IMG/VR virus record: IMGVR_UViG_3300030101_003591
Coordinates: 1-44,960 of that record
From: a virus
Reading direction: 5' to 3' (one strand)
Length of the DNA stretch: 44,960 nucleotides
The number at the start of each line of letters is the position of its first letter. The stretch's first letter is position 1. This document shows, piece after piece, positions 7,762-14,820 of this stretch. Under the pieces are notes generated by a model that was given only the letters and a program-made list of their open reading frames with translations, had not been told where the DNA came from and ran no database searches. Position numbers and translations under genes: made by a program.

Positions 7762-8670
7762 ATGGCAATCTCTCGCGCACAATTAGCGAAAGAGCTTGAA
7801 CCGGGCCTTAATGCCCTGTTCGGGATGGAATATTCGCGTTACGAGAACGAACACGCCGAGATCTTCACAGAAGAATCTTCGGATCGTGCGTTTGAAGAAG
7901 AAGTAATGCTGGGTGGTTTCTCTACTGCACCAGTCAAGGGTGAAGGCTCTGCCATCACATTTGACGATGCACAAGAGACGTATACTGCTCGTTACACACA
8001 CGAGACAATCGCACTGGCCTTCTCAATTACGGAGGAAGCTATCGAGGACAATCTATATGATCGTCTGGCCTCTCGATATACGAGAGCCCTTGCTCGTTCA
8101 ATGGCACAGACTAAGCAGATCAAGGCGGCGGCTATTTTGAACAATGCGTTCGACACCACCTTCCCTGTGGGAGATGGTGCGGCACTGTGTTCATCAGCGC
8201 ATCCGTCCCTGTCTGGAAATCAACGTAACCAGTTGTCCGTAGCGGCTGATCTCAACGAGACTTCTCTTGAGCAAATGCTGATCGACATTGCTGGATTTAC
8301 GGATGAGCGTGGACTTAAGATTGCAGTTCGCGGCACTAAACTGATTATTCCAAAGGAACTTCAGTTTATTGCAGAGCGCGTTCTGAACTCTAACCTCCGT
8401 TCAGCTACAGCAGACAACGACGCAAACGCTCTGAAGAACATGGGTATGCTTCCCGAAGGGGCAGTAGTTAACCATTTCTTAACAGACACCGATGCGTTCT
8501 TTGTCATGACTGATGCACCTAACGGTTTTAAATACTTTAACCGTTCGCCAATCAAGACTGCTATGGAAGGTGACTTTGACACCGGAAATATGCGGTTTAA
8601 GGCCCGTGAGCGTTACAGCTTTGGCGTCTCAGACTGGCGGTCCGTATTCGGCACAGCCGGCGCGGCATAA
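7762..8670 (+). CDS. Major capsid protein (Mu gpT-like)
   Basis: A 302-residue protein resembling the Mu-like major head subunit (gpT) group, with an HK97-type fold expected. The N-terminus is helical (AISRAQLAKELEPGLNALFG). The middle has the AFSITEEAIEDNLYDRLA and LCSSAHPS stretches that are typical of this family. The end (RYSFGVSDWRSVFGT) matches the usual family C-terminus. The ribosome site AAGGAGATAGGT precedes ATG 7762. A strong terminator follows directly, as often seen behind capsid genes. Confidence 0.92.
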   Translation: MAISRAQLAKELEPGLNALFGMEYSRYENEHAEIFTEESSDRAFEEEVMLGGFSTAPVKGEGSAITFDDAQETYTARYTHETIALAFSITEEAIEDNLYDRLASRYTRALARSMAQTKQIKAAAILNNAFDTTFPVGDGAALCSSAHPSLSGNQRNQLSVAADLNETSLEQMLIDIAGFTDERGLKIAVRGTKLIIPKELQFIAERVLNSNLRSATADNDANALKNMGMLPEGAVVNHFLTDTDAFFVMTDAPNGFKYFNRSPIKTAMEGDFDTGNMRFKARERYSFGVSDWRSVFGTAGAA

Positions 8671-8689
8671 GGATTAACATCCTTGATAA

Positions 8690-8718
8690 AAAGGGCGGCT
8701 ATTAAGTCGCCCTTTTTT
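8690..8718 (+). terminator. Intrinsic terminator behind the capsid gene
   Basis: The arms AAAGGGCG (8690-8697) and CGCCCTTT (8708-8715) pair perfectly. A G-T wobble and a CT/AG pair extend the stem around an ATTA loop. Six T residues (8713-8718) follow. It lies 20 bases after the capsid stop codon. It should end or reduce rightward transcription between capsid and later structural genes. Confidence 0.9.
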
Positions 8719-8742
8719 GTTGTAAGATTTAATTGTCTCTGA

Positions 8743-8761
8743 CAACCGCATTGGGCGGTTG
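8743..8761 (+). promoter_or_regulatory. Leader hairpin before the small structural genes
   Basis: The arms CAACCGC and GCGGTTG form a perfect 7-base stem with a five-base loop and no T-tract, 25 bases before the next start codon. A transcript starting after the capsid terminator, or processed there, would carry it in its 5' leader. A role in mRNA stability or translation is inferred. Confidence 0.45.
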
Positions 8762-8786
8762 ACGCAACCCAAGACAGGAGATGACA

Positions 8787-9260
8787 ATGGGTCAAACTAC
8801 TTTTTCAGGTCCAGTGAGATCTGAGCGCGGATTTACCGCAGTTGGTTCAACTGCTGTAGTAAATATCACTGCTGAAACTACTCTAACCTATGCTGACCAC
8901 GTTGGTCGTATCATTGAAATCAACGATGCTGACGGTGCGGTCACCCTTCCATCTGCAACTAGCGACACTATTGGTGCCAAGTACACCTTTTTTGTTGGAA
9001 CTGCCGCAACTGACTTAGACATCAAAACTGATGGCACCGACAAATTTGTAGGTAATCTTGTGTTGGCCGCAGGTGCAACATCTCAGGCTCGTGGTTTCGC
9101 ACCGGGTGCAACAAACGATGTGATTTCTATGAATGGCTCTACCACAGGTGGACTTGCTGGATCATACGTTGAAATTACAGCAATCGCCGCAGATGAGTAT
9201 CTGGTTAATGGTACTTTGCTGGGATCAGGCACACTGGCCACTCCATTTGCTGATAGCTAA
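8787..9260 (+). CDS. Beta-rich virion structural protein, hypothetical
   Basis: A 157-residue Gly, Ala, Thr and Asp-rich protein. I choose ATG 8787 because AGGAG (8776-8780) lies six bases before it; the in-frame ATG at 8781 would touch that ribosome site. The pattern of alternating hydrophobic and small polar residues (RIIEINDADGAVTLPSA) indicates beta strands like those of decoration or fibre domains. No Cys. It opens a new gene group after the capsid terminator. Probably a virion surface protein; not firmly identified. Confidence 0.7.
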   Translation: MGQTTFSGPVRSERGFTAVGSTAVVNITAETTLTYADHVGRIIEINDADGAVTLPSATSDTIGAKYTFFVGTAATDLDIKTDGTDKFVGNLVLAAGATSQARGFAPGATNDVISMNGSTTGGLAGSYVEITAIAADEYLVNGTLLGSGTLATPFADS

Positions 9261-9276
9261 GAGAGAGGGCTAGATA

Positions 9277-9549
9277 ATGGCGGATTCTGATGTAAGATCA
9301 AAACGGATTACTGGGACAGGGTCTCTTGGTGTAGGCCCTGCGCGTATTCGTCAGATTCAGTTAACTACTACAACCGGAACACCGCGACTTACCGTTACTG
9401 ACGGTAGTGGCGGATCAACTGTTTTAGATCTTGACTTTAATGCTTCTACTACGCACTCCGTCAATATTCCGGCGGAGGGTATTAGGGTGAGCGATGTGAA
9501 CGTGTCAGTGTTTACTGCAATAACTGCCGCTACGGTTTTCTTTAATTAA
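9277..9549 (+). CDS. Small beta-rich hypothetical protein
   Basis: A 90-residue protein with GAGAGGG before its ATG. It is Thr, Val and Gly-rich and apparently all beta (RQIQLTTTTGTPRLTVTD). No membrane segment or Cys. Its size and composition resemble small decoration or tail-associated proteins, and it follows another beta-rich structural gene. Function unknown. Confidence 0.65.
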   Translation: MADSDVRSKRITGTGSLGVGPARIRQIQLTTTTGTPRLTVTDGSGGSTVLDLDFNASTTHSVNIPAEGIRVSDVNVSVFTAITAATVFFN

Positions 9550-9556
9550 AAAACAA

Positions 9557-9847
9557 ATGGCAGAGCGTAAAAAGTCAAAAATGCCCGCTCGGAATAAAAA
9601 GAACTTTCGTTCTACCAAATCCGGGGCGGGCATGACCAAAGCAGGTGTTGCGGCTTATCGTCGGAAAAACCCCGGCAGTAAGTTAAAAACGGCTGTTACC
9701 GGAAAGGTGAAGAAGGGCTCTAAGGATGCAAAGAGACGTAAGTCTTTTTGTGCGCGTTCTGAGGGCCAAAAGAAAATGCACAATATCGACTGCAAGAAAA
9801 CACCTAACAAACGTATTTGCGCGGCTCGTAGAAGATGGAAATGCTAA
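9557..9847 (+). CDS. Basic DUF6321-like protein
   Basis: A 96-residue, strongly basic protein. The block KSGAGMTKAGVAAYRRKNPG (about 21-40), followed by SKLKTAVTGKVKKGSK and KRRKSFCARS, matches what I remember of the DUF6321 family found in cyanophages and other marine phages; the family name is from memory. Four Cys (in SFCARS, IDCKK, RICAA and the final residue) could bind metal. It begins the run of cationic small genes 9557-11015. The function of the family is unknown; nucleic acid binding is plausible from charge. Confidence 0.75.
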   Translation: MAERKKSKMPARNKKNFRSTKSGAGMTKAGVAAYRRKNPGSKLKTAVTGKVKKGSKDAKRRKSFCARSEGQKKMHNIDCKKTPNKRICAARRRWKC

Positions 9848-9972
9848 TGAGTGTAAATTCTAAAGGTAAAAAAAGAATACAAAAAGTAATTAAAGGTCTT
9901 AAAAAAGCATCTAAATTACACGCAGGTCAAGCTAAAACTTTATCTAAAGTAATTCGTGGCAAAAAGAAATGA
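9847..9972 (+). CDS. 41-residue cationic micro-protein
   Basis: A very short gene, ATG 9847 to TGA 9972. It overlaps the stop of the DUF6321-like gene by one base (TAATG) and the start of the next gene by four (ATGA). The product begins MSVNSKGKKRIQKVIKGLKK and continues with a second amphipathic basic stretch (SKLHAGQAKTLSKVIRG). Nearly a third of its residues are Lys or Arg. Tight coupling on both sides and a constrained amphipathic pattern argue that it is real. Function unknown; similar micro-proteins seem common in marine phages. Confidence 0.75.
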   Translation: MSVNSKGKKRIQKVIKGLKKASKLHAGQAKTLSKVIRGKKK

Positions 9973-10193
9973 ATGACAAAACCGTGATTAGTTTGTCGTT
10001 AGAAGATAAAGAATTACAAGCCAAAGATGTTTTGTTATTGCTAGAAAAGCACGAGGCTGGATGTAATTTGAGATACGACGCAATTAACGATAAATTAACT
10101 ACTCAAAGCAAAACTCTTGACACGTTAGACATGCGTATGTGGGGAATAGCTGGATTAATAGTTGCAACTTTCGTGGCGGAGAAATTTGTATGA
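9969..10193 (+). CDS. Small helical protein with C-terminal membrane segment
   Basis: A 74-residue protein overlapping the preceding micro-gene by four bases. Residues 10-55 are charged and helical (KHEAGCNLRYDAINDKLTTQ); the end is one hydrophobic helix (WGIAGLIVATFVAEKFV). The layout resembles XhlA-type phage membrane proteins, coiled coil then one membrane helix, so an accessory lysis role is possible. It is far from the holin at 4189-4584. Assignment uncertain. Confidence 0.65.
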   Translation: MNDKTVISLSLEDKELQAKDVLLLLEKHEAGCNLRYDAINDKLTTQSKTLDTLDMRMWGIAGLIVATFVAEKFV

Positions 10194-10423
10194 AGAGTCG
10201 GGTAAATCTAGGAAATGGAGCTTGTCCTACTAAAAGAACAGGCGCTGTTCGTAGAATGGCCAAGGGCGGTAAAGTAAAATCTGGCGGTAAGATTTGTCCT
10301 GCGGGTAAAGCGTGGGCAAAACGTACCTTTGATACATATCCGTCAGCTTATGCAAACATGGCCGCTAGCAAATATTGCAAGGATCCAAACTACGCTAAAG
10401 GTTCTAAACGGAAGAAAAAATAA
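10190..10423 (+). CDS. Basic Cys-containing small protein
   Basis: A 77-residue protein. I start it at ATG 10190, which overlaps the previous stop by four bases; upstream in-frame codons lack a ribosome site. It is rich in Lys, Gly and Ala, with three Cys (NGACPT, KICPAG and KYCKDP). The central stretch AWAKRTFDTYPSAYANMAA looks like a short conserved domain seen in marine viruses. The KGGKV and KGSKRKKK tails are cationic. Nucleic acid or capsid-interior association is plausible; function unknown. Confidence 0.68.
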   Translation: MKSRVNLGNGACPTKRTGAVRRMAKGGKVKSGGKICPAGKAWAKRTFDTYPSAYANMAASKYCKDPNYAKGSKRKKK

Positions 10424-10743
10424 TGGGACAGCTAAAGCAATGGCGAGAACAGAACTGGGTCCGTATAGATAGTTCTGGAAACATAGCAGGAAAATGTGGA
10501 ACTTCTAAAGATAAGAAGAATCCTGACAGATGTTTACCTGCCGCTAAAGCTAGAAGTTTAAGTAAGTCAGAACGCGCCGCTACGGCTAGAAAAAAGAAAA
10601 AGGCTGGAGCAAAAGGTGAGCAAGTCGTAAAGAACACCCCTAAAGCAGAAGTTAAGATGGAAAAAGGCGGTGCTGTTCGTAAGAATCATCGGGGCTGTGG
10701 AGCCGTAATGAATAATCGACGAAAAAAAACGCAATACTCTTAA
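10423..10743 (+). CDS. Basic DUF5872-like protein
   Basis: A 106-residue basic protein coupled to its upstream neighbour by a one-base overlap. The stretch WVRIDSSGNIAGKCGTS, followed by KDKKNPDRCLPAAKA and SKSERAATARKKKK, agrees with the DUF5872 domain as I remember it from marine phages and giant viruses (name from memory). The C-terminal part is Lys and Arg-rich with one further Cys (RGCGAV). Function of the domain unknown. It belongs to the cationic gene run. Confidence 0.72.
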   Translation: MGQLKQWREQNWVRIDSSGNIAGKCGTSKDKKNPDRCLPAAKARSLSKSERAATARKKKKAGAKGEQVVKNTPKAEVKMEKGGAVRKNHRGCGAVMNNRRKKTQYS

Positions 10744-10772
10744 ATTGGGCAGGATATTCATAGGAGGTAATT

Positions 10773-11015
10773 ATGAAAAAGTCCAAAGGAAGCATGGTAA
10801 TGAAGAAAGCCAAAGGCGGACCTGTAATGAAGAAAGCTAAAGGCGGACCTGTAATGAAGAAAGCCAAAGGCGGACCTGTAATGAAGAAAGCCAAAGGCGG
10901 ACCTGTAATGAAGAAAGCTAAAGGCGGACCTGTAATGAAGAAAGCCAAAGGCGGAACAGTTCGTAAAATGAGTAAAGGCGGAACAGTTCGGACTACGGTT
11001 GTAAGAGGAATATAA
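10773..11015 (+). CDS. Lysine-rich nonapeptide-repeat protein
   Basis: An 80-residue protein with strong ribosome site TAGGAGGT before the ATG. It is built from six head-to-tail copies of MKKAKGGPV, the last ending in TV, followed by two looser copies (KMSKGGTVR). Lys and Arg make up more than a third of it and there are almost no acidic residues. The expected state is disordered, binding DNA, RNA or an acidic protein surface; a DNA-condensing minor virion protein is one option. Copy number could vary by slippage without frame loss. Function unknown. Confidence 0.75.
   Translation: MKKSKGSMVMKKAKGGPVMKKAKGGPVMKKAKGGPVMKKAKGGPVMKKAKGGPVMKKAKGGTVRKMSKGGTVRTTVVRGI
10800..10961 (+). repeat. In-frame 27-base tandem repeat, six copies
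   Basis: Units start at 10800, 10827, 10854, 10881, 10908 and 10935. Copies 2 and 5 differ by a silent C to T change in the Ala codon (GCC or GCT); the last copy diverges at its 3' end. The near identity points to recent duplication by slippage or recombination. Confidence 0.93.
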
Positions 11016-11016
11016 T

Positions 11017-11697
11017 TTGTCCTATTTAATTAGCAATATCCCACATTTCAAATGCTGGGTGCGGCGCGAGTTTACCTGTAATCATGAACGGTATCACGGT
11101 GAATATCTTCATGCACTTGCGATTGCTGTCAACACCATTCCTGATCGTTCTTTGACTTTTCAAGTAGTGTTTACTGGTTGTGAAAGACATTTTGAGGATA
11201 GCGATGAAAATTTACATGGAGGTGCGATGTGGGCACGAATGCCCATAGAAGCTTTGGTCGCAGACATTGACATTGAAGATTGGCCAGATCGTATGGAAGA
11301 TCATCTTTGTCAGCCTTGGGATTGTGAGTCTTTTAATCATTCTGTTGTAGTGTTGGATCGAGTTAGTTCTAGTCCTTGGATCGCAAAAGTTAATCATGAA
11401 TTTTATGAGGCGCGATATGTATTCACGGTTGATTACACGGAAAATCCTATTGCAGACAGTCCAGATCAACATAAACAAAGTCACGTTTTGTATCTAACGG
11501 AGGGTCCGTGGGAAGGTAACATTGTCGCCTTACCTAATAATCGAGTCAGAGCCACAAGTCCGGCCTTATGGGATACGGGAGAAGGGGCTCCTGATTTTAA
11601 ACCTAGTCAGTATCTACACTCTGCCGAGGGACATACAAGCTATACAGATCCTGATATAGTGTTTGATAACCTTTATTCAGATGGAATAGAAGAATGA
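11017..11697 (+). CDS. Conserved phage hypothetical protein
   Basis: A 226-residue protein apparently starting at TTG 11017, one base after the preceding stop, with AGAGGA at 11004-11009 as ribosome site. The N-terminus (SYLISNIPHFKCWVRREF, then HERYHGEYLHA) matches a protein type common in marine podoviruses and cyanophages, beside head-tail connector genes. It is acidic, with Trp and His-rich patches (WPDRMEDHLCQPWDC) that could bind metal. No known catalytic motif. Its place before the connector suggests a structural or assembly role. Confidence 0.72.
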   Translation: MSYLISNIPHFKCWVRREFTCNHERYHGEYLHALAIAVNTIPDRSLTFQVVFTGCERHFEDSDENLHGGAMWARMPIEALVADIDIEDWPDRMEDHLCQPWDCESFNHSVVVLDRVSSSPWIAKVNHEFYEARYVFTVDYTENPIADSPDQHKQSHVLYLTEGPWEGNIVALPNNRVRATSPALWDTGEGAPDFKPSQYLHSAEGHTSYTDPDIVFDNLYSDGIEE

Positions 11698-12362
11698 CAA
11701 CTTCTAGCTCAACAGATTTTGAACTTGATGTAGCCGATTACATTGAAGAAGCTTTTGAACGCTGTGGGTTAGAGGTTCGCACTGGTTATGATCTTAAAAC
11801 AGCTAAACGATCCCTTAATTTGATGCTGGCAGAGTGGGCGAATCGGGGGCTTAATCAATGGACTATTGAACAGCGTTCTTTCACAGTCACGTCGGGAACC
11901 GCCGCAACAGCACTGGGCACAGATGTTATTGACATACTATCGGTAGTTGTTCGTCGTAGTGGAACGGATTTTGCGCTAGACAGGCTTAGTCGAGACGAAT
12001 ATTTAAACATTCCAACTAAAACAACCACCGGGCGTCCAACACAGTTTTTTTTAGATCGTCAGATTACGCCAAATCTTAAAATTTGGCCGACGCCGGAAAA
12101 CAGTTCAGACGTTATTTTTTACGACGCGCTTACCCGAATACAGGATGCTGATACGCAAGTTAATACCCTAGAGGTTCCGTTTCGGTTTTATCCTTGTCTA
12201 GCCGCAGGTCTTGCTTATTACATCGCTTTGAAGCGAGCCCCTCAACGGTTACAGATATTAAAGGCCGTATATGAGGAAGAATTTGAAAGAGCTATGACCG
12301 AAGATCGAGATCGAGCATCGTTTAACGTTGTTCCGCAATACGAGTATTTTAGGACAACCTAA
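11694..12362 (+). CDS. Head-tail connector protein (gp4 / tail tubular A-like)
   Basis: A 222-residue, mainly helical protein resembling P22 gp4-type and T7 gp11-type connectors that bind below the portal. Typical stretches are DYIEEAFERCGLEVRTGYDL, LNLMLAEWANRGLN and FRFYPCLAAGLAYYIALKR. The last 50 residues are helical and acidic/basic (YEEEFERAMTEDRDRAS). It overlaps the previous gene by four bases and the next by one. Together with the adaptor at 12664 it should build the neck of the podovirus tail. Confidence 0.83.
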   Translation: MTTSSSTDFELDVADYIEEAFERCGLEVRTGYDLKTAKRSLNLMLAEWANRGLNQWTIEQRSFTVTSGTAATALGTDVIDILSVVVRRSGTDFALDRLSRDEYLNIPTKTTTGRPTQFFLDRQITPNLKIWPTPENSSDVIFYDALTRIQDADTQVNTLEVPFRFYPCLAAGLAYYIALKRAPQRLQILKAVYEEEFERAMTEDRDRASFNVVPQYEYFRTT

Positions 12363-12667
12363 TGTCTAAATTTGCTAGCGGTAAATTTGCTTACGCTATT
12401 TCTGATAGATCGGGTCAGCGTTATCGCTACAAAGACATGCGAAGAGAATGGAACGGTGCATTAGTTGGAAAGGACGAATTTGAACCGAAACACCCTCAAT
12501 TAGGTCCTTTTCGTAGCGTTGTAGACGCGCAGGCAATAAAAGACGCTAGACCGGCTAGAAAAGAGCCCTTTGAGGTATATGTGGGTGTTCCAACAGTGGA
12601 AAAACCTACGTTAAAGCCTTTGGTGAGCTACGCTAAAGTCGAATCGGTGGAGGTAAACATATCATGA
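12362..12667 (+). CDS. Conserved small protein between connector genes
   Basis: A 101-residue basic protein beginning MSKFASGKFAYAISDRSGQR, with the block EWNGALVGKDEFEPKHPQL. This pattern is frequent in marine podoviruses, between the connector and the adaptor. No catalytic motif is seen; the C-terminal part looks extended. It is coupled by overlap on both sides (one and four bases). A structural or assembly role at the neck is inferred from position. Confidence 0.72.
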   Translation: MSKFASGKFAYAISDRSGQRYRYKDMRREWNGALVGKDEFEPKHPQLGPFRSVVDAQAIKDARPARKEPFEVYVGVPTVEKPTLKPLVSYAKVESVEVNIS

Positions 12668-13314
12668 GCTTTACATACGCCCAGCTTAAACAGGCAATAC
12701 AAGACTATACGGAAAATAACGAAACGACATTTGTTACTAATTTGCCTGTTTTTATAAGAGCCGCAGAAGAACGTATCTTAAAGAATGTGCAATTAAACCT
12801 ATTTCGTAAAAACGTTTCAGCTAACTTCACTTCATCTAATCAGTTTTTAGCGTCGCCCTCTGATTTTCTTGCTCCGTTTTCGCTTTCTTTCACCACCTCT
12901 GGTGGTGAAAAAGTTTTCTTATTGTTTAAAGACGTTAATTTTATTCAAGAATTTAATCCATCGTCTTCTACTACAGGGGCTCCTCGATACTACGCTGTTT
13001 TTGACAACGGTAATTTTATTATTGGACCAACCCCAGATTCTGCGTATGCCGCTGAATTACACTATTACTATCGACCGACTAGCCTTACTGCTGGCGCAGA
13101 CTCTGGGACTACGTGGCTTTCTGAAAATGCTTCGCTTGCAATGTTATATGGCTCTTTAGTTGAAGCCTATGTTTTCATGAAGGGTGAGCCTGACCTGACA
13201 CAAATTTACAGTCAAAGATACGCTGAAGCGTTGGCGACGCTGAAGATTCTTGGTGAGGCCGAAGAGACTACGCAGGAATACACAGCAGGACGTATCGTAA
13301 TACCGAAACAGTAG
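12664..13314 (+). CDS. SU10-type head-tail adaptor protein
   Basis: A 216-residue protein that begins SFTYAQLKQAIQDYTEN and continues TFVTNLPVFIRAAEERI. This is the N-terminal signature I associate with the adaptor of podovirus phiEco32/SU10 relatives. A beta-rich middle with FDNGNFIIGPTPD and a helical end with a RYAEALATLKILGEA stretch follow. It should form a ring between portal or connector and the tail nozzle. It is the last gene of this neck cluster; a 66-base gap follows. Confidence 0.8.
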   Translation: MSFTYAQLKQAIQDYTENNETTFVTNLPVFIRAAEERILKNVQLNLFRKNVSANFTSSNQFLASPSDFLAPFSLSFTTSGGEKVFLLFKDVNFIQEFNPSSSTTGAPRYYAVFDNGNFIIGPTPDSAYAAELHYYYRPTSLTAGADSGTTWLSENASLAMLYGSLVEAYVFMKGEPDLTQIYSQRYAEALATLKILGEAEETTQEYTAGRIVIPKQ

Positions 13315-13380
13315 CAGTTTACACTTTCTCCCCTTTATGCAAAACTCTTATATTATCGCAGACGATATTTGAGAGGTTTA

Positions 13381-14079
13381 ATGAAGTATAAAAAGTTAAA
13401 AGGTGCCAAAATCGCTCTTGTAGCCATGGGTAAGTCTCAAGTTAATTTTGCTATGGCTTTAGCTTTTTCTCAAAAATTTAATGAGGTCTGGACGATAAAT
13501 GCCACGGCGGGTATTTACAAAACAGACCGTATGTTTATGATGGATCCGCCAACACGATTCTTGGATGGTGAACAGGCTGGCGGACAGACAGGCATTGTTT
13601 CTGAAGTTATTTCTAGCAAGCAAGACTTTCCTATTTACAGTTGCACTGTAGATGAGCGGTGTCCTTCGGTGGAAAAATATCCTATAGAGCAGGTCATAAG
13701 AACTACGGGCTGTTCGTATTTAAACAATACTGCGGCGTATGCTTTAGCTTATGCACTCTATCAAGAAGTTGGAGAGTTAGCTATTTACGGAATTGACTTT
13801 TCTTATTCTGAAGCAGTTCACTTTGCTGAAGCGGGACGAGGATGTTGTGAGTTTTGGTGCGGTTTGATTTGTGCCAACGGTATAAAATTGTCAATAGCTC
13901 CTGATTCTCCCTTTATGGACGCGAATATTCCGCCGCATCAAAAACTTTATGGTTATCATCGTCTGGAGGATCCACCACATGTTTCTGTTACAGACGAAGG
14001 CGCTATAAATATTCAACCTTTATCCAGCATCACGCAGGCTCCGGAACCCGTGGATGCTGATGAGCTATACAGAGGATAA
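13381..14079 (+). CDS. Rossmann-like protein, MptE/DUF115 or glycosyltransferase-like
   Basis: A 232-residue protein. I choose ATG 13381, four bases after GAGAGG; the in-frame TTG at 13369 would include that ribosome site. The first part reads KIALVAMGKSQVNFAMA, a Rossmann-type start, followed by a strand (FNEVWTINA) and an acidic loop (MMDPP). Later come AAYALAYALYQ and LAIYGIDFSY (136-142), as in the MptE/DUF115 group and in GT42-type sialyltransferases. A nucleotide or nucleotide-sugar ligand is possible. Four to five Cys lie at 94-164. The preceding gap contains AT-rich TATATTAT but no convincing -35. Function uncertain. Confidence 0.65.
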   Translation: MKYKKLKGAKIALVAMGKSQVNFAMALAFSQKFNEVWTINATAGIYKTDRMFMMDPPTRFLDGEQAGGQTGIVSEVISSKQDFPIYSCTVDERCPSVEKYPIEQVIRTTGCSYLNNTAAYALAYALYQEVGELAIYGIDFSYSEAVHFAEAGRGCCEFWCGLICANGIKLSIAPDSPFMDANIPPHQKLYGYHRLEDPPHVSVTDEGAINIQPLSSITQAPEPVDADELYRG

Positions 14080-14081
14080 CT

Positions 14082-14372
14082 ATGCTTAATTTAAAAACTA
14101 TCGGTTCTGTGGAACCACCAACAATTGTGACGAGCAGTAATGGTGGGCATTCTCCGGAACAAGTTGCAGACTTTTGTGTTAATAAGTTAATCAATGTTGG
14201 AGATAATGCTCATCCACTTCTTCAGGCACAGGCAAGAGCCTTTAAGGATCAAATGCTTGCAGTTGTTACTCATTACATTAAAATGGGAATTGAGCAGGAT
14301 CGTGCTACACTGTGTGCAGACCTCCGTAAGGCAGGTCAACATGAACTTGCCGATCAACTGAGGAGATTATGA
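14082..14372 (+). CDS. Conserved small helical phage protein
   Basis: A 96-residue protein two bases after its neighbour. A Gly/Ser-rich start leads to GGHSPEQVADFCVNKLI and then helical segments (LLQAQARAFKDQMLAVVTHYI), a pattern recurrent in marine phages beside tail genes. It ends in a Leu/Arg helix (LADQLRRL). No enzymatic motif or membrane segment. Probably an assembly factor or small virion component; function unknown. Confidence 0.7.
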   Translation: MLNLKTIGSVEPPTIVTSSNGGHSPEQVADFCVNKLINVGDNAHPLLQAQARAFKDQMLAVVTHYIKMGIEQDRATLCADLRKAGQHELADQLRRL

Positions 14373-14373
14373 T

Positions 14374-14820
14374 ATGGCATTTAGCGGAAACTTCATGTGT
14401 ACCTCGTTTAAAGGCGAGCTTATGGAGGGCACTCACAATTTTAAGTCTAGCGGCGGTAATACTTTTAAATTAGCTCTGTACAGCAATAGTGCTAGTTTTA
14501 CGGCGGCAACTACTGGTTACACAACTTCAAACGAGGTTAGTAATTCAGGGTCGTATGCCGCGGGCGGAGGTGCTTTAACGAATTCTGGTGTTACAACATC
14601 GTCAACTAAAGCTTTCACTGACTTCGCTGATTTGTCTTTTACTACGGCAACGATCACTGCTAGAGGTGCTTTGATTTATAATGACAGCGCGACCGGAGAT
14701 CCGGCAGTTGTTGTTTTAGATTTCACTGCGGATAAGACGTCAACAGCAGGTACATTTACAATCGTCTTTCCGGGCGGGTCTAGTCCTACTTCATCGAACG
14801 CGATTATTAGGGTCGAGTAA
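14374..14820 (+). CDS. Beta-rich virion or tail protein
   Basis: A 148-residue Ser, Thr, Gly and Ala-rich protein. It has AGGAG just upstream and starts MAFSGNFMCTSFKGELMEG. The stretches GNTFKLALYSNSA, ARGALIYND and SNAIIRVE recur in a structural protein family of marine phages. It is probably all beta, perhaps a fibre or tail knob component. It overlaps the giant repeat gene by one base (TAATG), suggesting coordinated production. Confidence 0.72.
   Translation: MAFSGNFMCTSFKGELMEGTHNFKSSGGNTFKLALYSNSASFTAATTGYTTSNEVSNSGSYAAGGGALTNSGVTTSSTKAFTDFADLSFTTATITARGALIYNDSATGDPAVVVLDFTADKTSTAGTFTIVFPGGSSPTSSNAIIRVE

Noticed and set aside
10652-10948. Minus-strand ORF with FFITGPPLA repeats
   Set aside because: It is the reverse reading of the 27-base tandem repeat; the plus-strand gene has a strong ribosome site and compositional support.
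13318-13354. Promoter TTTACA / TATATT in the gap before 13381
   Set aside because: The spacing is 25 bases, too long for sigma70, and no better -35 was found.
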